A DNA stretch of 59,560 nucleotides from CAYLQA01 sp964385695 (GCA_964385695.1 CAYLQA010000016.1:1-59560), one strand, 5' to 3'. Shown: positions 50,986-59,551, counted from the first letter of the stretch. The notes: generated by a model from the letters alone, not told the origin. Numbers and translations are program-made.

Positions 50986-53844
50986 CTAGATGGCAGAGCA
51001 CCCTTTGTTGATATGCCTGGATTTAAAGTGCAGATATGCCTCGCGCGCTGCCTCGTATTGACCAAGGGTACGATAGCAGTCTCCAATTTTTTTGAGCAGG
51101 GCCCCATTGGCTGGTTGGGCCGTAAATCCTTGCTCATAGGCTGTAATGGCATCCTGGTAAAGATCGGATTGTTGCAGAATGTCACCAATGTTTTCCCAAT
51201 ATCTTGCATAGGAAGGTTCTTTTTCCACAGCGGTCTTCAAGTGCTGTATTCCTACATGGAAGTCAGCCAAATGAAAGTACGACTCTGTCAAGGCTATATG
51301 AATTTTGGGGGCGTCACTGTACCCCTGGGCTTTCTTGAAAAGGGCAAGCGCATCTTGCACCCTCCCTTGGCTTGCAAGGTGCTGCCCGTAGAGCATATGC
51401 ATTTCAGCAAGGTGCTCTGGGGGGAGGATACGCAATAATACGCTGTAGGCTGCACAGTCTTCATGCCAGGCGGAGAGAAGGCCCGCCGCCTCTTGCGGAG
51501 GCAGTTTCTTGCAACTCGCTATGTCATCCTCCAGCATAGTTACGAGCTTTGCCCTTGCCCCATCGTCCTCTGGGGAGAATTGCAGTGCCTTGAGCAGGAG
51601 CATGCGCGAAGTTGGACGGTCGATTTCGTCATAGGTTTCTGCATGGATAGTATACTCTTCCGCTTGCCTTTCCCTGAATTTTTTGATCCGTTTCTCTTCA
51701 AGCGGGTTGATCTCGATTGTTTTGCGAAAAAACTCATCCGCCTCTGTGTGGTTGTTCCAGAGGGCAGCAAGGCATCCCTTGTAAAAAGAATACTCACCCT
51801 GCAAGTCCTGCTGGTCATGGAGGAGGTCAATGAGTGAACTGAGCCGAACAAAGTCTCCGGATTGGTAATAGAGTTGGGCAAGTCCTCCCACTGTTTGTGG
51901 CGCTGGCCTGTCCGTTGAAACGATTTTTTTCAGGAGTTTTTTTTCCTTGTCGTAATGGGCGCAGAGCTGGTCCAGGTGCTCCATGAGCCTGGTGAGGGCT
52001 TCCTTTTGCATGCTGTTCAAGGCACTGAGGCGCGCGAAATTTTTATCAAGCCACTGCAGGAATTTTTCCGGCCTGTTGGCAAGGAGATTTATTTCATGCT
52101 GGAGCCGTTCGCTTTTTTTTAGCCCCTCCAGTGTATATTCCACCAGGAGGTGCCAAATGGAGTGTTCGCTGTCTATCTGGAGATTCAGGGCGTCGATCTC
52201 GGCTATCCGGTTGTAAAGCGAGGCTGGTAAGTGGTTGAGTAAGGTGTAGCGCGCTGAGTCCTTATGAAGCGTCTGCAGTTCAGGAATCGTGTCCGTGAGA
52301 AGTTCTCCTGCCTTTTCTACTTTTCGCAGGATGGTGTTAGCCTTTTCCCTGCAGGCCATAACTTCCCTGGTAAGTCGTTCTGTGGTTGGCTTGGAGGAGT
52401 TCTCTTCTGCCGCCCTCAGTTTCTGTCCCATGCCCACATCTTTATGGCAAAAACGGTCAATGGCCTCTTCAAGGTCCATTGTTTCAGTGCCCTCTAAATG
52501 GACACCTGCCGCTGTGGCGTTGATATAATGATTCTTCTGGCTGGCCATGATCTGCTCAAAAAGCAGCTTGGCGGCGAAAAAACCGCGATGGGTAGCGATC
52601 TGTCTGCCGTGAATGTCTTCTGTCCAGATGGTGTCGTCCTGATCTTCCAAACGTTTTTTCCAGATGTCGTGTTCTTTTAAGACGACGTGGTCTCCATGGC
52701 TTTTCTGCGAAGTAAATGCCAGGTCCTGGCCAACAAATACAATGGGGCTGGCCCCCATAATGATGGCGGAGACAAGATTCAGGTGGGCATTGCTGTGTGT
52801 TTCGCCAACAGAGATTTGTCCTCCCAGAGCCTTGTTGATCCAGAGCGATTGGGGGTTATTGTTAAAGGCCCAGAATATCTCATCGGCCGGGAATATCTTG
52901 GGAGTTTTGGGGGTGACGCCGAGCTGGCAGATCAAGTTCACGCCTGAGGCCTGCGGCGCGCAGGAGGCAATCTTTTCGTAAACAACATCATCCGGGTCAA
53001 GGGCTGTTATGAAATCAGGTTTGATGCCATGGGCAAGTAAGGAGGGGAGGGCGGAATCAATGGCGATGATGACAGCCATGTCCTTTGCCCGTTTCAGAAG
53101 ATGGACATTCTGGTCCAAGGAGGGGCCGCTGGCGACAAGGATTGCCGGGGTACCGGTAAAGATACCCTTGAGGCTGTCGATGAGTCTGTTATGCCCAATG
53201 GAGGATAGATTGTCAAACCGGTTTTTTATAAATCGTTTCCCCATTTTCATGATGGTGGACCCGCAGATATTATAGTTGTTTACCTCCTCATAAACTGAGT
53301 CATGTAGTTTTTTGTAGCCATCCATGTCGAGGTGGAAACTGGGCAGGTGACGAAGAATGTGAATATGCTCAAGCTGCAGGGATTTTGCCGCAGGGGTTAT
53401 GGTTTTTTCTATGTCTATATCAGGCCCCATGCCCAGTATGAGGCGTGGGTCCGAAAGTGTGCTGGTGAGATCCCTTGTCTGTAAGGCCTGGGAAAAGATA
53501 CTCGTAAAATGTTCAAAGACAATGAGGTGACGGATGCTGTCACGCTCTTTGAGCAGCGCCTCTGCAATATATCCCAGGCCAAAGCCGATCAGGACAACAA
53601 CGGAAGGCCGGTCTGTCGGGACAGGCTCGAGGTAATCGGTGATTTCCTGGGCCGGATCCTCGTGGATGGGAACACTCCTGCCGCTGCTGTCCTGGACAGA
53701 GAACCCGAGCATTTCATGGGGCAGTTCTTTGAGGCAATCGTCTAGCGGGTCATTGCATCGCTTCAATGTGTCGTAGGCGTCAGGGTGGAATTTCTGCAGA
53801 ACTGCCATGTTGCCTGCATAACATCCAGTTTTGTCAACTTTCAC
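50986..53844 (-). CDS. Maf/MptE-like (DUF115) flagellin glycosyltransferase with TPR tail, copy 2
   Basis: A 952-residue protein. The MptE-like core covers about residues 80-480 (VVLIGFGLGYIAEALL, ASGPSLD at 238-244, IIAIDSALP, SVGETHSNAHLNLVSA, FVGQDLAFTS). A helical middle is followed by TPR-like repeats from about residue 660 to the end, for example AITAYEQGFTAQPANGALLKKIGDCYRTLGQYEAAREAYL. Start GTG 53844 has GGAGG five bases upstream. It is divergent from flagellin across a region with two sigma-28 promoters, so it is probably the flagellin-modifying Maf, moving pseudaminic acid from its CMP form to flagellin. Maf1 at 3502-5388 lacks the TPR tail. Confidence 0.88.
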   Translation of the reverse strand: MKVDKTGCYAGNMAVLQKFHPDAYDTLKRCNDPLDDCLKELPHEMLGFSVQDSSGRSVPIHEDPAQEITDYLEPVPTDRPSVVVLIGFGLGYIAEALLKERDSIRHLIVFEHFTSIFSQALQTRDLTSTLSDPRLILGMGPDIDIEKTITPAAKSLQLEHIHILRHLPSFHLDMDGYKKLHDSVYEEVNNYNICGSTIMKMGKRFIKNRFDNLSSIGHNRLIDSLKGIFTGTPAILVASGPSLDQNVHLLKRAKDMAVIIAIDSALPSLLAHGIKPDFITALDPDDVVYEKIASCAPQASGVNLICQLGVTPKTPKIFPADEIFWAFNNNPQSLWINKALGGQISVGETHSNAHLNLVSAIIMGASPIVFVGQDLAFTSQKSHGDHVVLKEHDIWKKRLEDQDDTIWTEDIHGRQIATHRGFFAAKLLFEQIMASQKNHYINATAAGVHLEGTETMDLEEAIDRFCHKDVGMGQKLRAAEENSSKPTTERLTREVMACREKANTILRKVEKAGELLTDTIPELQTLHKDSARYTLLNHLPASLYNRIAEIDALNLQIDSEHSIWHLLVEYTLEGLKKSERLQHEINLLANRPEKFLQWLDKNFARLSALNSMQKEALTRLMEHLDQLCAHYDKEKKLLKKIVSTDRPAPQTVGGLAQLYYQSGDFVRLSSLIDLLHDQQDLQGEYSFYKGCLAALWNNHTEADEFFRKTIEINPLEEKRIKKFRERQAEEYTIHAETYDEIDRPTSRMLLLKALQFSPEDDGARAKLVTMLEDDIASCKKLPPQEAAGLLSAWHEDCAAYSVLLRILPPEHLAEMHMLYGQHLASQGRVQDALALFKKAQGYSDAPKIHIALTESYFHLADFHVGIQHLKTAVEKEPSYARYWENIGDILQQSDLYQDAITAYEQGFTAQPANGALLKKIGDCYRTLGQYEAAREAYLHFKSRHINKGCSAI

Positions 53845-53896
53845 TTTAACCTCCGGAGAAGGAGTTGTTTTTTAAAAATATCAAAGGCTAAGAGAC

Positions 53897-53923
53897 TTAT
53901 CGGGTCGTGATGCCATTTCTTTA
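53897..53923 (-). promoter_or_regulatory. Sigma-28 promoter for Maf2
   Basis: On the minus strand TAAAGAAA, 11 bases, then CCCGATAA. The enteric FliA consensus is TAAAGTTT-N11-GCCGATAA, so the -10 matches 7 of 8, the -35 5 of 8, and spacing is exact. Transcription would begin about 46 bases ahead of the Maf2 GTG. It implies co-regulation with flagellin. Confidence 0.65.
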
Positions 53924-53970
53924 AGTTTAATTCTGCTTTACTTTTGAAAAGTTAACAGGGAGAAAATGCA

Positions 53971-53980
53971 GGGGGGGGGG
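53971..53980 (+). repeat. Homopolymeric G10 tract beside flagellin promoter
   Basis: Ten consecutive G residues that end 12 bases upstream of the -35 box of the flagellin sigma-28 promoter and lie between the two divergent sigma-28 promoters. It is the second G10 tract in the window. Tract-length change could alter promoter geometry or an upstream-binding site. Confidence 0.85.
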
Positions 53981-53992
53981 AGGATAAAAAAT

Positions 53993-54019
53993 TTAAGTTT
54001 TGGAGGGCAAGGTCGATAG
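53993..54019 (+). promoter_or_regulatory. Sigma-28 promoter for flagellin
   Basis: TTAAGTTT (53993-54000), an 11-base spacer, then GTCGATAG (54012-54019), against the enteric FliA consensus TAAAGTTT-N11-GCCGATAA: 7 of 8 and 6 of 8 matches with exact spacing. The start site would be near 54026, giving a flagellin leader of about 180 bases. Confidence 0.75.
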
Positions 54020-54162
54020 GGATATAGAAGAAAAATGTTTTCAGGCTGAAGCATGATGCCAGCGATGTTTCAGACTCAAATTTGGAATGATACAAAAAAG
54101 GAGGTGGTTGCCCGTTCTTTGAGGTTCAATGTGTCAAATGATTTACCGTGTACTAGGTAGTG

Positions 54163-54184
54163 TTCCGGAAAAGGATTTTCGGAA
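54163..54184 (+). promoter_or_regulatory. Flagellin leader hairpin with GGA loop, candidate CsrA site
   Basis: TTCCG (54163-54167) pairs with CGGAA (54180-54184) and AAAA (54169-54172) with TTTT (54176-54179), with one bulged G, leaving exactly GGA (54173-54175) in the loop. The hairpin ends 6 bases before the AAGGAGGA ribosome site, which holds another GGA. A GGA-loop hairpin plus a GGA in the Shine-Dalgarno sequence is the layout of CsrA targets, as in the B. subtilis hag leader. CsrA binding is inferred. Confidence 0.5.
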
Positions 54185-54204
54185 AAAATCAAGGAGGAAA
54201 AATT

Positions 54205-56613
54205 ATGGCTCTTCGTATTAACACAAATGTGGCGGCCATGACGGCGCATAACAACATGATCAAGAACGACAATGGTCTGACCTCATCGCTTGAGAAACTG
54301 TCTTCTGGTCTGCGCATCAACCGTGCTGCTGACGATGCGTCCGGTATGGCTATTGCCGATGCCCTGAAATCTCAGTCTCTGGGGTTGGGGCAGGCGATCA
54401 GGAACGCCAACGACGGTATCTCCATGGTACAGACCGCTGATGGTGCCCTTGATGAATCCATCAAGATCGTCAATACCATTAAGACCAAGGCGATTCAGGC
54501 GGCCCAGGACGGGCAGACCACAGAGTCCCGGAAGGCGATCCAGTCGGACGTTGATAAACTCCTGGAAGAGTTGGATATCATTGCCCAAACTACGGCGTTT
54601 AATAACCAGAAGCTCTTGTCCGGGAACTTTGTTGATAAGAAATTCCAGGTTGGCGCCTATTCTGGTGAGACCGTTAATATCTCCATCAGTTCTGCCGAAT
54701 CTGGCAAGGTCGGTCACGTTACCAGCGGTAACCTGGAGCTGACCAATGAGTCCGGCGGTACCGTCCAGCTGAGCATCTTCAGTAACCTGCAGAACAAGGA
54801 ATTCACCCTGCAGGCTGTCGATGTGCAGTTCAATAATAGCGCTGAGAATGGGATGGCTGCCGTGGCAAACGCCATCAACAAGCTCTCCGATGTGCTGGGT
54901 ATCTCTGCAGATGATGTTGTTGAGTCCACCAGTGCTGCCGCTGTTGCTGCTGGCTCCACTGGATCCGATTTTGCCATCAATGGAGTCGCAATCGGTCAGG
55001 TAACCGTGCAGGACAACGACAGCGATGGCGCTCTGGTCAAGGCGATCAACAACAAGACCGCCGATCACGGCATTCTTGCCAGCGTTGGTGCCGATGGCTT
55101 CTTGAAGTTGTCCTCCACCGACGGTCGCGCCATTGAGGTGACCGGTAGTACCGGCGATGTCCTTGCCGGCTCCACCATGTCCACCTTCGGCCATGTGCAG
55201 CTGCGTCAGACCGGTTCCAACGAGCTCCTCATCACCGACCTTGCCTCCGGCTCTGCCGTTAATTTCGATGACAATGTTGGCCTTGAAGGCGCAGATATCA
55301 CGACCACCATTGCTTCCACCCTGAGCGCGAACTCTGTTATTGGTTCAGAGTCCATTCTGAAGGCCGGATCTTCTCTTGGTGCGGACTTTGCCGCTGCCGA
55401 TATCAAGGCAGATATCGTCACCACGCAGGATTCGAATCTGTTGGCCGGCTCCGTTTTGGTTGACGGCACAATCATTGAGAAAGGTACTGTTCTCGGCGGC
55501 ACTTTTGCTGTAGACCAGGATGAGACAGCTACCGCTTCCAGCACCTTGGAGGCAGGCTCTGTGCTGCAGAGTGGTTCGGTGTTGGCCAAGGGAACTCTGG
55601 TAACCACTGATATTCGTTCAGGAGGGGTAACCATTACTGCCGGTTCTGTTCTGAATGCCGATACCACGATCAGTGCGGATGTCACCCTGGGCGCCGACAT
55701 GATCGCCCTGAAGAATACCGTAATCGCCAGCGGATCGACCTTTGAGGCGGGCTCCTCCTTCGGTGTGGATTTCACCACAAGCGGTAGTGCCACATTGATT
55801 GAGGACATGACCCTGAAGGCCGGTTCCACCATTGAGGACACTGCCGGTGTCGATCTGAAGGCGGGTTCCACCATCGGTGGTGATATGACTAATATTGGAT
55901 CAACCACGTTGACCAGGGCTGCGACCATCGAATCCGGTTCAACCCTGTACGCCTCCGGCACCTCCCTTGCCAAGGGGGCCACCCTGGGTGGCGCGATGAC
56001 CATCAGCAGTGCTGAAACCACTGCCGGCGACGTGACGCTGGCTGCCGGTAGCGTCCTTGCCAGTGCTTCGCTGTTGAAGCAGGGTACGGTGTTGACCAAC
56101 GATATCGTTATTTCAGGTGGTGCTACGTTGAGCGCCGGTACCGTTCTTGAGCAGGATTACTACACCGACGATACGGTGGCCAACGCGCTCACCTTTGATA
56201 TGACCATCAAGACGGACTCTGTTTTGAACAGTAACTCTGTTATGGCGGCCAATGCAGGTGGGGCCTCCGGGACCACGGTTACTGATACCAGTACCGCCCG
56301 TTTGGCCGATGTCAGCGTCTTGACCCAGGCAGATGCGCAGGTTGCCATCGCTGTAGCCGACTCTGCCCTGAAGGATCTGGACAAGGTACGGTCCGATCTC
56401 GGTTCTGTTCAGAACCAGTTAACCTCAACCATTGCTAACCTTAGTGCCACAAAGGTTAACATCGCTGCCGCTGAATCAGCTATTCGCGATGTCGACTTTG
56501 CCGAGGAAGCAGCGAACTTTTCCAAGATGCAGATTCTGAACCAGGCGAGTTCCTTTGCCATGGCTCAGGCCAATGCAAGCTCTCAGAACGTTCTGAGTCT
56601 GTTGCAGGGATAA
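54205..56613 (+). CDS. fliC: Flagellin with large repeat-containing variable domain
   Basis: A flagellin of 802 residues from ATG 54205 with an AAGGAGG site; the frame extends upstream but without the conserved start. Residues 1-165 are the conserved D0/D1 part (MALRINTNVAAM, SSGLRINRAADDASGMAIAD, TTAFNNQKLLSG), and residues about 705-802 the C-terminal D1/D0 part (DVDFAEEAANFSKMQILNQA, ending SLLQG). Between them are a Flagellin_IN-type region (about 200-325) and 300 residues of irregular repeats rich in Ser, Thr and Gly. This is longer than common flagellins (about 270-550 residues). The repeat region is the likely glycan acceptor. It is the main filament protein. A strong terminator follows, so flagellin forms its own transcript. 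Confidence 0.95.
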   Translation: MALRINTNVAAMTAHNNMIKNDNGLTSSLEKLSSGLRINRAADDASGMAIADALKSQSLGLGQAIRNANDGISMVQTADGALDESIKIVNTIKTKAIQAAQDGQTTESRKAIQSDVDKLLEELDIIAQTTAFNNQKLLSGNFVDKKFQVGAYSGETVNISISSAESGKVGHVTSGNLELTNESGGTVQLSIFSNLQNKEFTLQAVDVQFNNSAENGMAAVANAINKLSDVLGISADDVVESTSAAAVAAGSTGSDFAINGVAIGQVTVQDNDSDGALVKAINNKTADHGILASVGADGFLKLSSTDGRAIEVTGSTGDVLAGSTMSTFGHVQLRQTGSNELLITDLASGSAVNFDDNVGLEGADITTTIASTLSANSVIGSESILKAGSSLGADFAAADIKADIVTTQDSNLLAGSVLVDGTIIEKGTVLGGTFAVDQDETATASSTLEAGSVLQSGSVLAKGTLVTTDIRSGGVTITAGSVLNADTTISADVTLGADMIALKNTVIASGSTFEAGSSFGVDFTTSGSATLIEDMTLKAGSTIEDTAGVDLKAGSTIGGDMTNIGSTTLTRAATIESGSTLYASGTSLAKGATLGGAMTISSAETTAGDVTLAAGSVLASASLLKQGTVLTNDIVISGGATLSAGTVLEQDYYTDDTVANALTFDMTIKTDSVLNSNSVMAANAGGASGTTVTDTSTARLADVSVLTQADAQVAIAVADSALKDLDKVRSDLGSVQNQLTSTIANLSATKVNIAAAESAIRDVDFAEEAANFSKMQILNQASSFAMAQANASSQNVLSLLQG
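55357..56259 (+). repeat. Degenerate protein repeats in flagellin variable domain
   Basis: Residues about 385-685 of flagellin repeat a loose 15-25 residue pattern with AGS-x-L or SGS-x-L steps (KAGSSLGADF, LAGSVLVDGT, EAGSVLQSGSVLAKGT, TAGSVLNADT, AAGSVLASAS). The DNA copies have diverged, so it is a protein-level repeat. Regular hydrophobic Val/Leu/Ile next to Gly-Ser turns suggests a beta-solenoid or stacked beta-strand domain on the filament surface. Confidence 0.75.
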
Positions 56614-56627
56614 GTTCCTAGGATTCT

Positions 56628-56648
56628 GGTCGATTTTAGAAATCGACC
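56628..56648 (+). other. Hairpin downstream of flagellin stop
   Basis: GGTCGATTT (56628-56636) pairs with AAATCGACC (56640-56648) across a 3-base loop, 9 perfect pairs, 14 bases after the flagellin stop and ahead of the main terminator. It may stabilise the 3' end of the flagellin message; it lacks a T-run. Confidence 0.6.
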
Positions 56649-56667
56649 GGCTTGCTATGACACCGAA

Positions 56668-56703
56668 AGAGGGCTGCGGGGTTCCGCAGCCCTCTTTTTT
56701 TTT
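56668..56703 (+). terminator. Rho-independent terminator after flagellin
   Basis: AGAGGGCTGCGG (56668-56679) pairs with CCGCAGCCCTCT (56684-56695) around a 4-base loop and runs into nine T residues (56695-56703). It is a textbook intrinsic terminator that separates flagellin from fliD. Confidence 0.93.
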
Positions 56704-56714
56704 GTAAAAAATGT

Positions 56715-56741
56715 TCATGTTTTCTGTTGGAGTGCCGATAA
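56715..56741 (+). promoter_or_regulatory. Sigma-28 promoter for fliD
   Basis: TCATGTTT, 11 bases, then an exact GCCGATAA (56734-56741). The -10 matches the FliA consensus fully and the -35 6 of 8. It supplies fliD, fliS and the FliT-like gene after the flagellin terminator. The message would have a leader of about 100 bases, in which GGCCT (56824-56828) can pair with AGGCC (56836-56840) and occlude part of the AAGAGGAGG ribosome site. Confidence 0.75.
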
Positions 56742-56846
56742 AATATATAAGTAAAAATATGTTTTTTTGATTGCTGGTGTGTTGTTGAGGACGTTGGAAA
56801 GCGTTCTTTTCACCACTCTATGCGGCCTTAAGAGGAGGCCTTTGGT

Positions 56847-58559
56847 ATGGCAACCGGAACAATCTCATCCCTCGGTGTCGGCTCAGGACTTGAACTGCAG
56901 AACATCCTGGATCAGTTGCGTGGAGTTGACGAGCAGGTCATTACCAGGAAAGAAAACGAGGTTACCACCCTCGAGGCGCAGCTTAATGAGTTCACCGTTG
57001 TCAACAACAAACTGTTGACCATGAAGAGTGCGGCCCTTGACCTTTCCCTTACCTCCACCTTTCTCGATAGAACCATTACCAGCACAGACGAGAAGGTCTT
57101 GACCGCCACGGTGAGTGATGGAATTTCACCCCAGACAACCTCGGTGACGGTTGACCGGATTGCAATCAAGAGCAGTTGGACCTCAAGCGGGGTCGCTGCT
57201 GCCGATTCCATTGTCTATGTGCCCACATCCCAGGAGTCGACGACCGGGGTGGCCAATCTCACCGACTCCATTGCAACCACTGGCGGTGACCTTGTTATCA
57301 CCTATGGTGGGAGTTCTACGATCACCGTCAACGTTCCCGCCGGCACAAAGCTGGATGATGGGACTGCCGCCGATCTGCTTAGTCTTATTAACGATGATGC
57401 AGAGAATGCCGGAAAGGTAACGGCTTCGACATTTCAAGTGGACGGTCAGCATTATTTGAGAATCGAGACCGCTACTCCCGGCGGTACCGGAGAGTCCCAT
57501 CGGGTTGCCATTACCACCAACAACACGGATCTTACCCTTTCGCCCCCAAAGAAGCTGTTTGCCGTTAATGTCGGTACGACAACCTTTACCGTTGATGTCG
57601 CCGCCGAGACCACCCTGACACAACTTAAGGACCTTATTAATAATGACAGCAGCAACCCCGGAGTCACGGCCTCGGTTATCGATGACGGTTCGGCAACCAA
57701 CCCCTACAAGCTCATTCTCCAGGCCAATGCGCCCGGCCAGGATAACGAGATAACCTTTTTGAGTCAGCTGCCCGATATCACCATGTCTGTGGATCCAACA
57801 AAGACCGGGGAAAACCTTAATGCCAAGGTTACGATCGACGGCATCTCCTATCAACGCCAGACAAACACCATCAGCGATGTGTTGACCGGTATTACGATGA
57901 ATCTGCAGGCTGCAGGCACCGCCTCGCTGACAGTTGCCAATAATGAGGAGTCCATCAAGACTCTCGTCGTCGACCTGGTGACTGCCTACAACGATGCCGT
58001 GCAAGAGGTTGCGACCAATGCCGGCTATGATGAGGATACCGAGCAGTTCGGCATCCTGGCCGGCACCACCTTACGTGGTTTGCCTTACGACTTGCAGAAC
58101 CTTATGACCTCTACGGTCAAGGCGGATGATAAGGGGTTGGTCACTACCCTCTTCGATCTGGGCATGGAATTCAGCCGGGACGGCACTATCATCATCGATC
58201 AGTCCGTTCTCGATACCGCGATCTCGGCTGCGCCGGACAGTGTCTCCGCCTTTTTTCTCGGCGATGAGGATAAAGGAATCACCGGTTTTGCCGATAAGGT
58301 AAATGACTACCTGCGAGAGGTCACCGGGGGTAACGGACAGATTGCTGCCGAGAAAAGTGCGGCGCAATTGCGGATTGATGACCTGGAGTTGAGGATCGAG
58401 ACGGAAACCGAGCGGCTTGATAAGCGATACGATATTTTGGCCAGGCAGTTTGTTGAGCTCGATTCATATATGAACCAGATGACATCGATGTCGAATTATC
58501 TGACAAGCCAGTTTGACAGCTTGGGCAGCATGTTGAACAGCAGTGCGGCCAAAAAATAA
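56847..58559 (+). CDS. fliD: Flagellar filament cap protein FliD (hook-associated protein 2)
   Basis: A 570-residue filament cap protein. The N-terminal FliD_N part has SSLGVGSGLELQNILDQLRGVDEQ; a Flagellin_IN-type motif occurs near residues 240-300 (FTVDVAAETTLTQLKDLINN); the C-terminal FliD_C part has LVTAYNDAVQEV, LRGLPYDLQNLM, TLFDLGMEFSRDGTIIID and a terminal coiled coil with DSYMNQMTSMSNYL. Start ATG has a GAGGAGG site. The cap promotes flagellin folding at the filament tip. The gene is followed by its usual partners FliS and a FliT-like chaperone. Confidence 0.95.
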   Translation: MATGTISSLGVGSGLELQNILDQLRGVDEQVITRKENEVTTLEAQLNEFTVVNNKLLTMKSAALDLSLTSTFLDRTITSTDEKVLTATVSDGISPQTTSVTVDRIAIKSSWTSSGVAAADSIVYVPTSQESTTGVANLTDSIATTGGDLVITYGGSSTITVNVPAGTKLDDGTAADLLSLINDDAENAGKVTASTFQVDGQHYLRIETATPGGTGESHRVAITTNNTDLTLSPPKKLFAVNVGTTTFTVDVAAETTLTQLKDLINNDSSNPGVTASVIDDGSATNPYKLILQANAPGQDNEITFLSQLPDITMSVDPTKTGENLNAKVTIDGISYQRQTNTISDVLTGITMNLQAAGTASLTVANNEESIKTLVVDLVTAYNDAVQEVATNAGYDEDTEQFGILAGTTLRGLPYDLQNLMTSTVKADDKGLVTTLFDLGMEFSRDGTIIIDQSVLDTAISAAPDSVSAFFLGDEDKGITGFADKVNDYLREVTGGNGQIAAEKSAAQLRIDDLELRIETETERLDKRYDILARQFVELDSYMNQMTSMSNYLTSQFDSLGSMLNSSAAKK

Positions 58560-58618
58560 TAAGTGAATTTGGATAGTGTCACTCATTTAAGACACGTGAG
58601 AAAAAGCGGAGGAATCAC

Positions 58619-59101
58619 ATGGTTGGTCAACAGGCGCTGAGTGCCTATCGGAAAACAGAGAAACATGCGGAGATCCACCCGGTGAAATTGATCTATATGC
58701 TGTATGAACGGGTCTTGCTCCACCTGGTGCAGGCGGAAGCCGGTATCAAAGAAAATAATCCCAGAAAGCGTGGGGAAAATCTCAGCAAGGCCATAGCTAT
58801 TGTAACCGAGCTCAACGCCTCGGTCGGTACGGACGACGACTCCGATGCAGCCCAATTCCTCCGTGGGTTGTATGGGGCGGTGCTTGTTGAACTGCCAAAG
58901 GTCTCGGCAAACAACGATGTCTCTGTTCTGCGCCAGGCAGCGCGTTATATGGAGCGTCTCAAAGAGATCTGGGAACAGACTGCCATGCGTGAAAACAATA
59001 TTACTGTTTCCGGCGGGGAGAAAAATGTTGCACGAGCCAACGTCAATGATTTTGATAATACTCCTCCTGAAACGAGAGAGGGCCTTTCTGTTTCCATTTA
59101 A
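58619..59101 (+). CDS. fliS: Flagellin-specific chaperone FliS
   Basis: A 160-residue helical export chaperone for flagellin. QQALSAYRKTEKHAEIHPVKLIYMLYERVLLHL is replaced here by the same pattern in two blocks (YRKTEKHAEIHPVKLIYMLY then ERVLLHLVQAEAGI), matching the FliS core, with LRGLYGAVLVEL near residue 82. The last 35 residues are polar and beyond the usual FliS length. It has a GGAGG ribosome site 59 bases after fliD. Confidence 0.9.
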   Translation: MVGQQALSAYRKTEKHAEIHPVKLIYMLYERVLLHLVQAEAGIKENNPRKRGENLSKAIAIVTELNASVGTDDDSDAAQFLRGLYGAVLVELPKVSANNDVSVLRQAARYMERLKEIWEQTAMRENNITVSGGEKNVARANVNDFDNTPPETREGLSVSI

Positions 59102-59113
59102 TTGGAGAATAAT

Positions 59114-59551
59114 ATGACAGCTTGCAAGGCCAATATGGGTGAACAGGTACACTATGATTTTTCTGCCCAGAGGGTGCAACAGCAGCTTGAGGCGGCCATG
59201 ATTCGCCTAGCCGTCTTGCAGAAGGAGCATCTCGAGGCTGCATCCGCCGGACGGTTGGAGAGTGTTTTCAGTTGGCGGACAAGCAGGGAAAACGTGTTCC
59301 GGCAGTTGCAGTTTCTCTTTCAGGCGGCTATGAGACAAAAGGATACCCTTGACCGTGAGTTTCTGTATACTGCCCGTTGTGGCCTGCAGGATTTGTTGCG
59401 GGCAGAGGAAGAGCTGCGGCTCCAAGTGAGCAGAACAATGGCTGCCCTGAAAGGGCAAATGGAGTCCATGCGCAAAGGGAAAAAGGCCCTGAACGGATAC
59501 AGTGTTCAGGGCTCTGGGATGCGTCCCAAGTTTCTAAGCAACAAGATGTAG
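59114..59551 (+). CDS. FliT-like small helical flagellar protein
   Basis: A 145-residue, almost fully helical, charged protein that follows fliS at 12 bases. The ATG at 59114 has GGAG six bases upstream; a TTG at 59102 is a weaker alternative. There is no strong motif, but size, helical content (AAMIRLAVLQKEHLEAASAGRLESVFSW) and place after fliD-fliS fit the FliT/FlgN-like export chaperones, which in many genomes are poorly conserved. The last 25 residues are basic. Confidence 0.6.
   Translation: MTACKANMGEQVHYDFSAQRVQQQLEAAMIRLAVLQKEHLEAASAGRLESVFSWRTSRENVFRQLQFLFQAAMRQKDTLDREFLYTARCGLQDLLRAEEELRLQVSRTMAALKGQMESMRKGKKALNGYSVQGSGMRPKFLSNKM

Noticed and set aside
54283..56099. Two long minus-strand frames (303 and 297 codons) opposite flagellin
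   Set aside because: They arise from the biased codon use and repeats of flagellin; no ribosome site or family motif.
57183..58004. 273-codon minus-strand frame opposite fliD
   Set aside because: Shadow of FliD; glycine-rich translation without motif.
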